From Orenia metallireducens (GTDB lineage: Bacteria; Bacillota; Halanaerobiia; Halobacteroidales; Halobacteroidaceae), in the NCBI RefSeq assembly GCF_001693735.1, contig NZ_LWDV01000008.1, positions 224,352 through 288,351 on the forward strand: a stretch of DNA of 64,000 nt, read 5' to 3'. Made by a program: the position numbers and the translations under genes. The notes below the pieces were generated by a model. It ran no database searches, was not told the DNA's origin, and saw only the letters and a program-made list of their open reading frames with translations. Shown here in pieces: positions 9,213 through 15,986 of the stretch (position 1 is the stretch's first letter; every line of letters starts with the position of its first letter).

Positions 9213-9252
9213 TTCAGTGTACAGTGTATAGTTGACAGTGAACAGTTAAAGT
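9213..9252. repeat. CAACTGT/ACAGTGT-type spacer repeat
   Basis: CAGTGTACAGTGTATAG followed by TTGACAGTGAACAGTTAA, directly after the pilC stop; same family as 7841-7882. Confidence 0.5.
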
Positions 9253-9340
9253 CAAGTGATATTAAATAATAAATTAATATGAGTGTAGACTGTTATTACA
9301 GTTTATCATATAAATTAATATAAAATTAGGAGGAATAAGT

Positions 9341-9784
9341 ATGTTTAAGAAATTAATCAGAAATCAAGAAGGGTTTACTCTACTAGAGTTAATCGTAGTA
9401 GTAGCAGTAATTGGTATCTTAGCTGCAATTATCGTACCACAGGTTAGTGAGATTCAAGATGATGCGCATGAAAAGAGTGTGAGAGCAAGTTTAGCAAATA
9501 TTCAGACTAGACTAGAACAGTATAAATTAAGTGAAGATGAAGGTGATGGAAGTTATCCTGCTGCAGGTACATGGACTAGTGATTTAGGTATTGATGGAAC
9601 AGATTATACTTATGTAGATGATGATGAAGATAATACTAATAAGCAATCCAAATATACAGTTCATTATGCTATTAATTTAGATGATGATAGTGACGATGAA
9701 TATCTTTATGTTGATAGTTCTCAATCTGGAGTACAGGACACTTTAGGTGAAACCGACGAAACTACAGCACCTTCATTACCATAA
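9341..9784 (+). CDS. pilA: Major type IV pilin / pseudopilin (PilA/GspG-like)
   Basis: A 147-residue prepilin with a class III signal: short basic leader MFKKLIRNQEG, cleavage before FTLLELIVVVAVIGILAAII, and Glu at +5 of the mature chain. The rest is small and extremely acidic, with D/E-rich runs (YVDDDEDN, NLDDDSDDEY) and few basic residues, as expected for a protein exposed to high salt. It is the longest pilin in the locus with the strongest ribosome site (AGGAGG) and is followed by a stable hairpin, so it is probably the most abundant subunit. GspG-type and PilA-type subunits cannot be separated with confidence. Confidence 0.88.
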   Translation: MFKKLIRNQEGFTLLELIVVVAVIGILAAIIVPQVSEIQDDAHEKSVRASLANIQTRLEQYKLSEDEGDGSYPAAGTWTSDLGIDGTDYTYVDDDEDNTNKQSKYTVHYAINLDDDSDDEYLYVDSSQSGVQDTLGETDETTAPSLP

Positions 9785-9795
9785 CCGTTGCTTTA

Positions 9796-9829
9796 TAGAA
9801 CAATGGGCAATATATTGCCCATTGTTCTA
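9796..9829 (+). other. Perfect hairpin downstream of pilA, no U-tract
   Basis: A 34-bp perfect palindrome (17-base arms, beginning TAGAACAATGGGCAATA). It is followed by CCTAAATC rather than T residues, so it is more likely a 3' stabilising or processing structure than an efficient terminator. Confidence 0.6.
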
Positions 9830-9837
9830 CCTAAATC

Positions 9838-9915
9838 AAGTACAGTCTATAATGTAAAGTTTATAGTTATAAGTTAATCTCATAACTGTAAACTGTACAT
9901 TGTAAATTGTAAATT
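9838..9915. repeat. CAACTGT/ACAGTGT-type spacer repeat, long form
   Basis: Left part AGTACAGTCTATAATG and right part CATAACTGTAAACTGTACAT with TTGTAAATTGTAAATTAA form an imperfect inverted repeat between the pilA hairpin and the minor pilin genes. Confidence 0.5.
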
Positions 9916-9934
9916 AAATAAGTGTGGTGATTTG

Positions 9935-10348
9935 ATGAAGCTACAGCAAGAGGAAGCAGCCTTTACCTTAATTGAAGTGGTTTTAGCTACGGCTCTTTTA
10001 GGAATCGTAGCAGTAGCCTTCAGTAGCTATTGGACTACCAGTAGCCAAGCCTTAGAGGATATCCATCTCAGGACTGTAGCTCGGGAGCTTGCTAAGAACT
10101 CCTTAGAGGTCTTAAGGGCAGAGGGTGATTCTTTAGAGGAAGGTGATGATTTTACTACTTCCTTGAATAATATGGCTAGTCAACAGAGTGAAGATATAAG
10201 AATAGATAATATAGACTTTAGTAGAGAAATAACTATAGAGGACGTGGAAGAGGGATTGAAGAAGGTAATGATAGAGGTTAGCTGGTATGAGGGTGAGCAG
10301 AGCTTTAAGCTGACTACCTTGCTGGCAGATAGGAGAAGGTTAGATTGA
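9935..10348 (+). CDS. Minor pilin / pseudopilin (GspI/PilV-like)
   Basis: A prepilin of about 137 residues. The class III signal is EEAA followed by FTLIEVVLATALLGIVAVAF, so the residue before the cleavage site is alanine instead of the usual glycine; Glu at +5 is present. The periplasmic part is short and acidic. I chose ATG 9935 rather than the in-frame TTG three bases earlier because the GGTGA site is then well spaced. It is the first of three minor pilin genes lying between pilA and pilM, the position of tip-complex (priming) subunits in other systems. Confidence 0.8.
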   Translation: MKLQQEEAAFTLIEVVLATALLGIVAVAFSSYWTTSSQALEDIHLRTVARELAKNSLEVLRAEGDSLEEGDDFTTSLNNMASQQSEDIRIDNIDFSREITIEDVEEGLKKVMIEVSWYEGEQSFKLTTLLADRRRLD

Positions 10349-10371
10349 TATAGAGCTTTGAGGTGAGAAGA

Positions 10372-10893
10372 TTGTTAAAGATAGAGGATATTAGGGTTAG
10401 CTATGAGTCAGGATTTACCTTATTAGAAGTGGTAGTTGTGATTGGCTTAATTGCTTTAATCTCTACTTCTTTGGGAAGTTTGATAGTTAGCCAGTTTGAG
10501 ATGTTCAATTTTAATACTAAGCAGAGTGAGTTGAATGAGCAGATGGGATTAATCATTAGCAATTTTGAAAAGGATATAGATCGAGCTACAGTAGTATCTA
10601 TTGAAGATTCTAAAATACTAACTTTGAAGCTAGATATAGACTTAGATGAAGATATAGATAAAATAGTTAAATATGAACAAGAAGGTACTAAACTAAATAA
10701 AACTGTTTATGATGACAATCAGATTGATACTATAAATGAGAATTATACAATTACTGATATGCTTCAAGATATAAATTTCACTAAAAATCAGAACAAATTG
10801 ACTATTGATATTGAATTAAAGAATGAACATATGATTAGAAAATTAAATAAGGAATATTATTTATCTGAATACTCTTATATTAAATATGAATAA
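10372..10893 (+). CDS. Minor pilin / pseudopilin (GspJ/PilW-like)
   Basis: A prepilin of about 173 residues: leader ending YESG, then FTLLEVVVVIGLIALISTSL with Glu at +5. The periplasmic part (about residues 45-173) contains a coiled start (SQFEMFNFNTKQSELNEQM) and beta-rich acidic sequence, resembling GspJ/PilW length and style. TTG 10372 is the preferred start because GAGGTGA ends five bases before it; the upstream GTG at 10363 lies inside that ribosome site. Same orientation as neighbours, likely one operon. Confidence 0.78.
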   Translation: MLKIEDIRVSYESGFTLLEVVVVIGLIALISTSLGSLIVSQFEMFNFNTKQSELNEQMGLIISNFEKDIDRATVVSIEDSKILTLKLDIDLDEDIDKIVKYEQEGTKLNKTVYDDNQIDTINENYTITDMLQDINFTKNQNKLTIDIELKNEHMIRKLNKEYYLSEYSYIKYE

Positions 10894-10935
10894 TGCTTAA
10901 TTAAAAGATTTAGAAGAATAGTGGTGATTTTATAA

Positions 10936-11826
10936 ATGATTTATAATCAATTTAAGCAAGAAGAAGGTTCAACTTTATTGTTGGTCTTGATACTTATGAC
11001 TGTAGCTATCACTCTAATTACCACTATGAATAATATTATTTATAGCAGTGTTAATCAAATTAAAAGAGAAGAAAAGATAGAAAAAGCAAAATTATTAGCG
11101 GAAGGTGGTTTAGAAGTAGCTCTAATTAACTATAAGAATAGTATTATTATAGATGAGCCACAGAGTTTAGGTGAAGGAAAATATAGAATAGATGAAGCTA
11201 GGATGATTGATGGTTATTTGGTAATTAAGAGCACTGGAATAATAGATAATATTACTCGAAGTGTGCGAATTAAGAAAAAATTAAATATATATTTTGACGG
11301 ACAAAATGATTATAAAACAATACCTTATCGCAGTGATTTTGATATAAGTGATAGTATTACTATTGAAGCATGGATTAAAATTGACGAAAATGCTAATTTA
11401 CCGATTACTATAGTAAGTAGAAAAGATATCTTTAAAGTTTATATAGACAAAAATTCTAAACTTGCTATAGACATATATACTAAGAATAATGGTGGAGTTC
11501 AGACAGTAAGAACCTCCAAACTTGATTTATCTGAGTGGACTCATATTGCCTTTGTATATGATAGTCAAGCAGAGAGCAGAAATGGAAAATACCAAATTTA
11601 TATAAATACTATTAAAGAAAAGAGTGCAAGTAATCTTCATAACTTTCTACCTACTCCAGAAAATGAATTAGTAATTGGAGCGGACTCTAATTATAATGAA
11701 AAATGGCATGGTTATATTAAAGATTTAAGAATTTGGAATAAAGCTAGAACTCAAGGGGAGATAGCCGATAATAAAGATAAACATTTGACAACATCTGAAC
11801 CATGGTTAGTATTTATTTATCCATAA
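10936..11826 (+). CDS. PilX/GspK-like minor pilin with C-terminal LamG-type lectin domain
   Basis: A 296-residue fusion. Residues 1-40 are a class III prepilin segment: QEEG then STLLLVLILMTVAITLI, with leucine where most pilins have Glu+5, a feature of GspK/PilX tip subunits. Residues about 40-112 are the extended helix and first strands (KLLAEGGLEVALINY is PilX-like). Residues about 113-290 read as a concanavalin A/LamG jelly roll: IYFDGQNDY at its start, SITIEAWIK, LDLSEWTHIAFVYD, YQIYINTIKE and YIKDLRIWNKARTQGEI at its end. The fusion suggests a surface-exposed adhesive tip. The lectin-fold call rests on pattern recognition; ligand unknown. Confidence 0.75.
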   Translation: MIYNQFKQEEGSTLLLVLILMTVAITLITTMNNIIYSSVNQIKREEKIEKAKLLAEGGLEVALINYKNSIIIDEPQSLGEGKYRIDEARMIDGYLVIKSTGIIDNITRSVRIKKKLNIYFDGQNDYKTIPYRSDFDISDSITIEAWIKIDENANLPITIVSRKDIFKVYIDKNSKLAIDIYTKNNGGVQTVRTSKLDLSEWTHIAFVYDSQAESRNGKYQIYINTIKEKSASNLHNFLPTPENELVIGADSNYNEKWHGYIKDLRIWNKARTQGEIADNKDKHLTTSEPWLVFIYP

Positions 11827-11868
11827 ATTGATAAATGAAATAAATAGTATAAATTTGGAGGTGATAGT

Positions 11869-12732
11869 TTGTTCAACATCTTTAAAAGTAAAGGAAGATT
11901 AGGGATAGAAATCAGTAACTTTATTAAGATAGCTGAATTTAAAGAAAGAGAATTTAAGACTGGAGAATATAATCAATTGACTATAGAAGAGTTAAGAGAA
12001 TTTAGCTCTAAAGATGTCATCACTTCCCTAAGTACTAATAATATTAGGTTAAAATTTATCAAAATACCTGATGACTTATCAATCAAAGAGACTGCACAGC
12101 TGGTAGAGCTTGAGTTTGCTGATGAAAATTTAGTTATCCAGCATGAGGTGGTAGACTCTTTACAAGAGAAGTATGTGATAGGATATGGGGTTGAGAAGTC
12201 TTTAATTAAAGAACGTTTTGAGCAGCTAAAAGCTCTAAAGCTAAAGCCTAAAGTTATTGAAACAGAATTTCATGCCAATATCAGATTCTTATATAGCCAA
12301 TACCCTAATTTGAGTGAGACAGTTTCTTTGATAGATATTGGAGATCAAAATACTGATTTGATTATTGCTCAGGAAGGAAGATTAATCTTTTTGAGGAATT
12401 TTGAGTTTGCAGGAAGGCATATTACTGAAAAGTTGGCTACTATTAATAAGATCTCCTTTGAGCAAGCAGAACTCTATAAGAAACAAGGGGTTAGCAAGGA
12501 AGAGTTGAGGATAATCTTAGAGGAATTAAGGAGTCAAATCTATCAATCAATAGATTATTTTCAATCAGAGTATAAAGTAAGGGTGGCTAAGATATTCTTG
12601 ACTGGAGGTAGTAGTGATTTTAAAGGATTACAGAATTATTTAGAGGATCAAATTGGAATAGAGACTATCAAATTAGAGGATAATCTATATTCTGTAGCAA
12701 AGGGGCTGGCTTTAAGAGAAGAGGTTAGATAA
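11869..12732 (+). CDS. pilM: Type IV pilus assembly protein PilM
   Basis: A 287-residue actin-like (ASKHA fold) cytoplasmic protein. Nucleotide-binding blocks are visible: LIDIGDQNTDLII (phosphate loop 1 region, residues about 157-169) and IFLTGGSSDFKGLQNYL near residue 246. The N-terminus GRLGIEISNFIKIAEF is the usual first strand. PilM binds the cytoplasmic tail of PilN and connects the alignment complex to PilB. The start is TTG behind GGAGGTGAT. It is slightly short for PilM (commonly about 350 residues), missing part of a subdomain, but all core strands seem present. Confidence 0.88.
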   Translation: MFNIFKSKGRLGIEISNFIKIAEFKEREFKTGEYNQLTIEELREFSSKDVITSLSTNNIRLKFIKIPDDLSIKETAQLVELEFADENLVIQHEVVDSLQEKYVIGYGVEKSLIKERFEQLKALKLKPKVIETEFHANIRFLYSQYPNLSETVSLIDIGDQNTDLIIAQEGRLIFLRNFEFAGRHITEKLATINKISFEQAELYKKQGVSKEELRIILEELRSQIYQSIDYFQSEYKVRVAKIFLTGGSSDFKGLQNYLEDQIGIETIKLEDNLYSVAKGLALREEVR

Positions 12733-12763
12733 AAGTAGTTTACTTCATTAAGGGGTGTTTTCT

Positions 12764-13288
12764 ATGGTTAATTTCTTAACTGATGAATTTTTTATGAAGG
12801 AGAGGTTTTATAATCTGTTATTTGTAGTTGTTTTATTAGTTATAAGTTTAATTGCTTTTACAAGTCATATATATTTAAATCTATATTTAGAGAATAAAGA
12901 GTTAGAATTGAAGCAAGAAGTTATAAGAGCAGAGCTATCAAAATTAGGCACTAATCTGCTTAAAGTAGAAGATTTAAAGGATAAAAGAAGGAATATAAAA
13001 GATAAATTAAATGAAAATAATAGATTTTTGGCAAAGATGGTCTCTACTACTACTATCTTTGAAGAACTTAATTTGTTATACTCTGAACAATTATATCTAC
13101 AGAACTTTCAGTTAAATAATAATGATTTCCAACTCTTAGGGGTTACTACTGAGATGAGATACTTAAAGCAATTAAACCAGAGCTTAAAATCTTCTGATTT
13201 TTTCGATGAGTTCTATTTAGAAGAGGTTGATAAATTAGATAATAGAATTGAATTTAAGATAAGGGGTATCTTCCAGAAAGGAGCTTAG
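12764..13288 (+). CDS. pilN: Type IV pilus alignment protein PilN
   Basis: A bitopic protein of about 174 residues: short cytoplasmic N-terminus MVNFLTDEFFMKERFYN (the PilM-binding region in homologues), one membrane helix around LLFVVVLLVISLIAFTS, a coiled coil (LELKQEVIRAELSKLG) and a small ferredoxin-like periplasmic domain. ATG 12764 is preferred to GTG 12755 because AGGGGTG then sits six bases upstream. It lies between pilM and pilO in the invariant MNOP order, which supports the call more than sequence identity does. Confidence 0.82.
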   Translation: MVNFLTDEFFMKERFYNLLFVVVLLVISLIAFTSHIYLNLYLENKELELKQEVIRAELSKLGTNLLKVEDLKDKRRNIKDKLNENNRFLAKMVSTTTIFEELNLLYSEQLYLQNFQLNNNDFQLLGVTTEMRYLKQLNQSLKSSDFFDEFYLEEVDKLDNRIEFKIRGIFQKGA

Positions 13289-13290
13289 AA

Positions 13291-13779
13291 ATGTGGAAAA
13301 AGTTACTTATAATTTTGCTAATATTAGCACTGATAGGATTTGGATTCTATAAATTTATCTATTACCCCTTATATGCTAAGTATCAACAGAATATAATTCA
13401 ACTTAGCCATCTTAAGACAGAATTGGACAATAAGAGTGTAGAAGTCTTATCTTTAAAGAGTTTGGAAGATGATTATAAAAGTTTATTAGCAGAATTGGAG
13501 AGTGGAAGTGATAATAACCTTTTAAATAAAGCTCAAATAAATAGCTTTATTATTAAATTAAATAGTTCGGAAATTATTAAAAATGTAGATTTTACTATAC
13601 CTTCTAAGGAGAAAGTATTGATTTCTCTAGAATTGGATGGAGAGTTTGAAGCTATATATTATTTTTTAGATAGTATTGAGTACCTTTATAATACTGAAGC
13701 TATAAATATCAATAAGAGTGAAGATAAAATAGCAGTCAACTTATCCCTCCTATTTCCCATAGAGAGGAGTGGGCTATAA
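13291..13779 (+). CDS. pilO: Type IV pilus alignment protein PilO
   Basis: A 162-residue bitopic protein: basic start MWKK, one membrane helix (LLIILLILALIGFGFYKFIY), a coiled coil (QNIIQLSHLKTELDNKSVEV) and a short alpha/beta periplasmic domain ending at residue 162. This is the PilO/GspM-like layout. Only two bases separate it from pilN, and its stop directly abuts the next start, so translation is coupled. It is expected to form a heterodimer with PilN linking the inner-membrane platform to the PilP-like protein and secretin. Confidence 0.8.
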   Translation: MWKKLLIILLILALIGFGFYKFIYYPLYAKYQQNIIQLSHLKTELDNKSVEVLSLKSLEDDYKSLLAELESGSDNNLLNKAQINSFIIKLNSSEIIKNVDFTIPSKEKVLISLELDGEFEAIYYFLDSIEYLYNTEAININKSEDKIAVNLSLLFPIERSGL

Positions 13780-14304
13780 TTGAGAAGGCTGATAATTTTA
13801 ATATTGATGATAGGATTGATTTGTGGGTTATACTTTCACCACAAAGGTAATTGGAAGCAAAGAGTAGAAAAGATAAATGAATTTAAAGCAAAATTAAATA
13901 ATGCTAATTTTGAAGAAAGTAAAAAAGAAGATATAGACCCAGAAGATAAAAATCAAATCATAGATAATAACTTTGAGATTAAATCACCTTTTAATTCTAA
14001 GCTAGCGACAATTATGGGAGCTAAAAGAAAAGAAAGTAAGGCTAAAGAGGTTGAAGTTCAAGATATAATTAAAGAGGAAGAGAAGATAGAGATTCAAAGA
14101 CCTGACTTTAAATTAAAGGGAATAGTGAGAATTGGTGAATATCAGCGGGTTAATGTAGAGTTTGCAGGAGAGTATAAACACCTTAGTAAAGGTGAAGTAA
14201 TAGATGGATTTACTTTAGTAGATATCTCTAAAAATAGTGTTATCTTCAAAAAGGGTGAAAACTATTTTGAATTTAAAATCAATGGTTCAAATTATACGAT
14301 ATGA
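13780..14304 (+). CDS. PilP/GspC-like periplasmic linker protein
   Basis: A 174-residue protein with an N-terminal membrane anchor (RRLIILILMIGLICGLYF), a charged disordered linker (residues about 25-110) and a C-terminal small beta domain: FKLKGIVRIGEYQRVNVEF, then KGEVIDGFTLVDISKNSVIFKK. That pattern (L.G......V.......GE.I.G..L..I....V) is the homology region of GspC/PilP, which binds the secretin N-domains. It is not a lipoprotein like classical PilP. TTG start immediately after the pilO stop. The location between pilO and pilQ supports the role; sequence evidence alone is moderate. Confidence 0.7.
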   Translation: MRRLIILILMIGLICGLYFHHKGNWKQRVEKINEFKAKLNNANFEESKKEDIDPEDKNQIIDNNFEIKSPFNSKLATIMGAKRKESKAKEVEVQDIIKEEEKIEIQRPDFKLKGIVRIGEYQRVNVEFAGEYKHLSKGEVIDGFTLVDISKNSVIFKKGENYFEFKINGSNYTI

Positions 14305-14332
14305 AAACTTTCCTAAAAAGGAGGAGAGAGTA

Positions 14333-15646
14333 ATTAAAAGAAAGAGGATTAATCAACTTATACTAATATTACTGCTATTATTCTTATTTAATTTTACTGG
14401 ACAAGCATCCTATCAGCAAGAGAAGATTAATCTTAACTTTAAGGAGATGGACTTAATAGAGGCCTTTAGAATCCTGGCAGAGACAGCAGAGATGAATATA
14501 GCCACTGATAGCTCGATAGAGGGCAAGATTACCCTTTATTTAGACAATGTGTCCTTCTTAGAAGCGATGGATATTCTAACTAAGACCAATGGTTTAAGCT
14601 ATAGAATTATTCATAATACCATCTTTGTTGCTCCTACTGAGAAGATAAAGAAGAATTATGAAGCTAAGCTAACTAGAGTCTTTAAACTCAAAAACTCTGA
14701 CCCAGAAAAGATCAAAGAGAATCTAGACCATTTAATCGATGATGGAGCAATCAAGATTAATCAACGCACTAATAGTCTGATTATTACAACTTATGAAAGT
14801 AACTTTGACCAAATTGAAGAGACTATTGCTGCCTTAGATTATTCTAGAAGGCAGATTGCTTTACAGGTTCGATTTGAGGAGATATCCCATACAGGGTTAA
14901 AGGAGTTAGGTGTAAACTGGGAACTTTCAGGTGAAGGTAAGACTGGTGATAGTGGGTCATCTACTACACCGAATTTGAAGATTGGTAACTTAAACTTTGA
15001 TTATAGTATCTCTTTAGAGGCTTTAGAGACTTCAGGGGTAGCCAATGTTTTGGCAAATCCTAAGATTACAACTATCGAAGGTGAAGAGGCTAATATCAAT
15101 ATTGGTGATGAAATTCCTATTTTAACCAATAAGAGAACAAGTGAAGATGGTGATGAGGTTTCTCAAGAGATAGAGTTTAAGAATATCGGGATTGATTTGA
15201 AGATAACCCCTAAAATAACTGATGAGGATAGTATCTTTATCGATTTACAGCCAGAGATAACTACTTTTTTAGAGTGGGTTGAGATTAATGGAAGCCGTTA
15301 TCCCACAGTAAGTATAAAGAAGGTTGGAACCAAAGTCAAAGTGAATAATGGAGAAACTCTTGCTATTGGTGGGTTGATTCAAGAGAAGGAGTATGAAACT
15401 ATGTCTAAGGTTCCTCTTTTGGGTGATCTGCCTATTTTAGGCAAGTTATTTAGTCAAAAGAATTTTGAAAATGAAAAGAGAGAGTTGATTATCTTTATTA
15501 CTCCTAAAATCATTAATGATAATGAACTAGAGAGTTCAACGGAAAAGCAAAGAGAGAAGGAGTCTATAGAAAATAATAAGAAAGAAAATATAAGTTTAAA
15601 GAAAGAGCTAGATGATAAGGAAGAGCTATTATTAGTTTCAAGTTAA
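14333..15646 (+). CDS. pilQ: Type IV pilus secretin PilQ (GspD family)
   Basis: Outer-membrane channel subunit. The chain begins KRKRINQ followed by hydrophobic LILILLLLFLFNF and a likely cleavage site near GQAS, a Sec signal. Next come an STN-like domain (INLNFKEMDLIEAFRILAE), an N1-type domain (VFKLKNSDPEKIKENL) and the secretin core (about residues 190-400): ANVLANPKITTIEGEEA, VGTKVKVNNGETLAIGGLI, PLLGDLPILGKLF and ELIIFITPKII. The C-terminus ends in a charged helix. The chosen start is ATT 14333, because AAGGAGG lies eight bases upstream and the signal peptide starts there; the reading frame stays open upstream to GTG 14237, inside the previous gene. About 437 residues, compact for a secretin. 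Confidence 0.88.
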   Translation: MKRKRINQLILILLLLFLFNFTGQASYQQEKINLNFKEMDLIEAFRILAETAEMNIATDSSIEGKITLYLDNVSFLEAMDILTKTNGLSYRIIHNTIFVAPTEKIKKNYEAKLTRVFKLKNSDPEKIKENLDHLIDDGAIKINQRTNSLIITTYESNFDQIEETIAALDYSRRQIALQVRFEEISHTGLKELGVNWELSGEGKTGDSGSSTTPNLKIGNLNFDYSISLEALETSGVANVLANPKITTIEGEEANINIGDEIPILTNKRTSEDGDEVSQEIEFKNIGIDLKITPKITDEDSIFIDLQPEITTFLEWVEINGSRYPTVSIKKVGTKVKVNNGETLAIGGLIQEKEYETMSKVPLLGDLPILGKLFSQKNFENEKRELIIFITPKIINDNELESSTEKQREKESIENNKKENISLKKELDDKEELLLVSS

Positions 15647-15986
15647 AAACAAAGCTTTGGCTCAAAATCTTAAAAAGCAGGGCTTTAAATTTTATACTAA
15701 GGAATTTAAATATCACAAGGGATATGAATTATAGTAATGATCAAATTAATGAATTGGGCTTAAATATAGGCAAGTGATGATATTAAGAGATTAATAGTTA
15801 ATAAGTAATATTAATAGTTTAAGCCTCTATATTTTAATTAAATTTAGTTTTAAGGAAGGAGTCTCTCAACTATCCCTAGCTAAGCTAAATATAGCAATTA
15901 CTTTTTTTTATTGATTAGATATGTTATAATAAAATTTAATGTAATCATTTCTAAATTATAAAAAGTCAGTCTAAAGGGAGGCGTTT
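15647..15986. other. Intergenic region with a possible gene fragment
   Basis: No intact gene. At about 15651-15735 one frame reads NKALAQNLKKQGFKFYTKEF, which has the look of the first repeat of a SPOR-type domain and ends at a stop; it could be a degraded remnant, but the piece is too short to be sure. Before the next gene, TG-T-TATAAT at 15922-15930 is a possible extended -10 promoter without a good -35. Confidence 0.3.
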
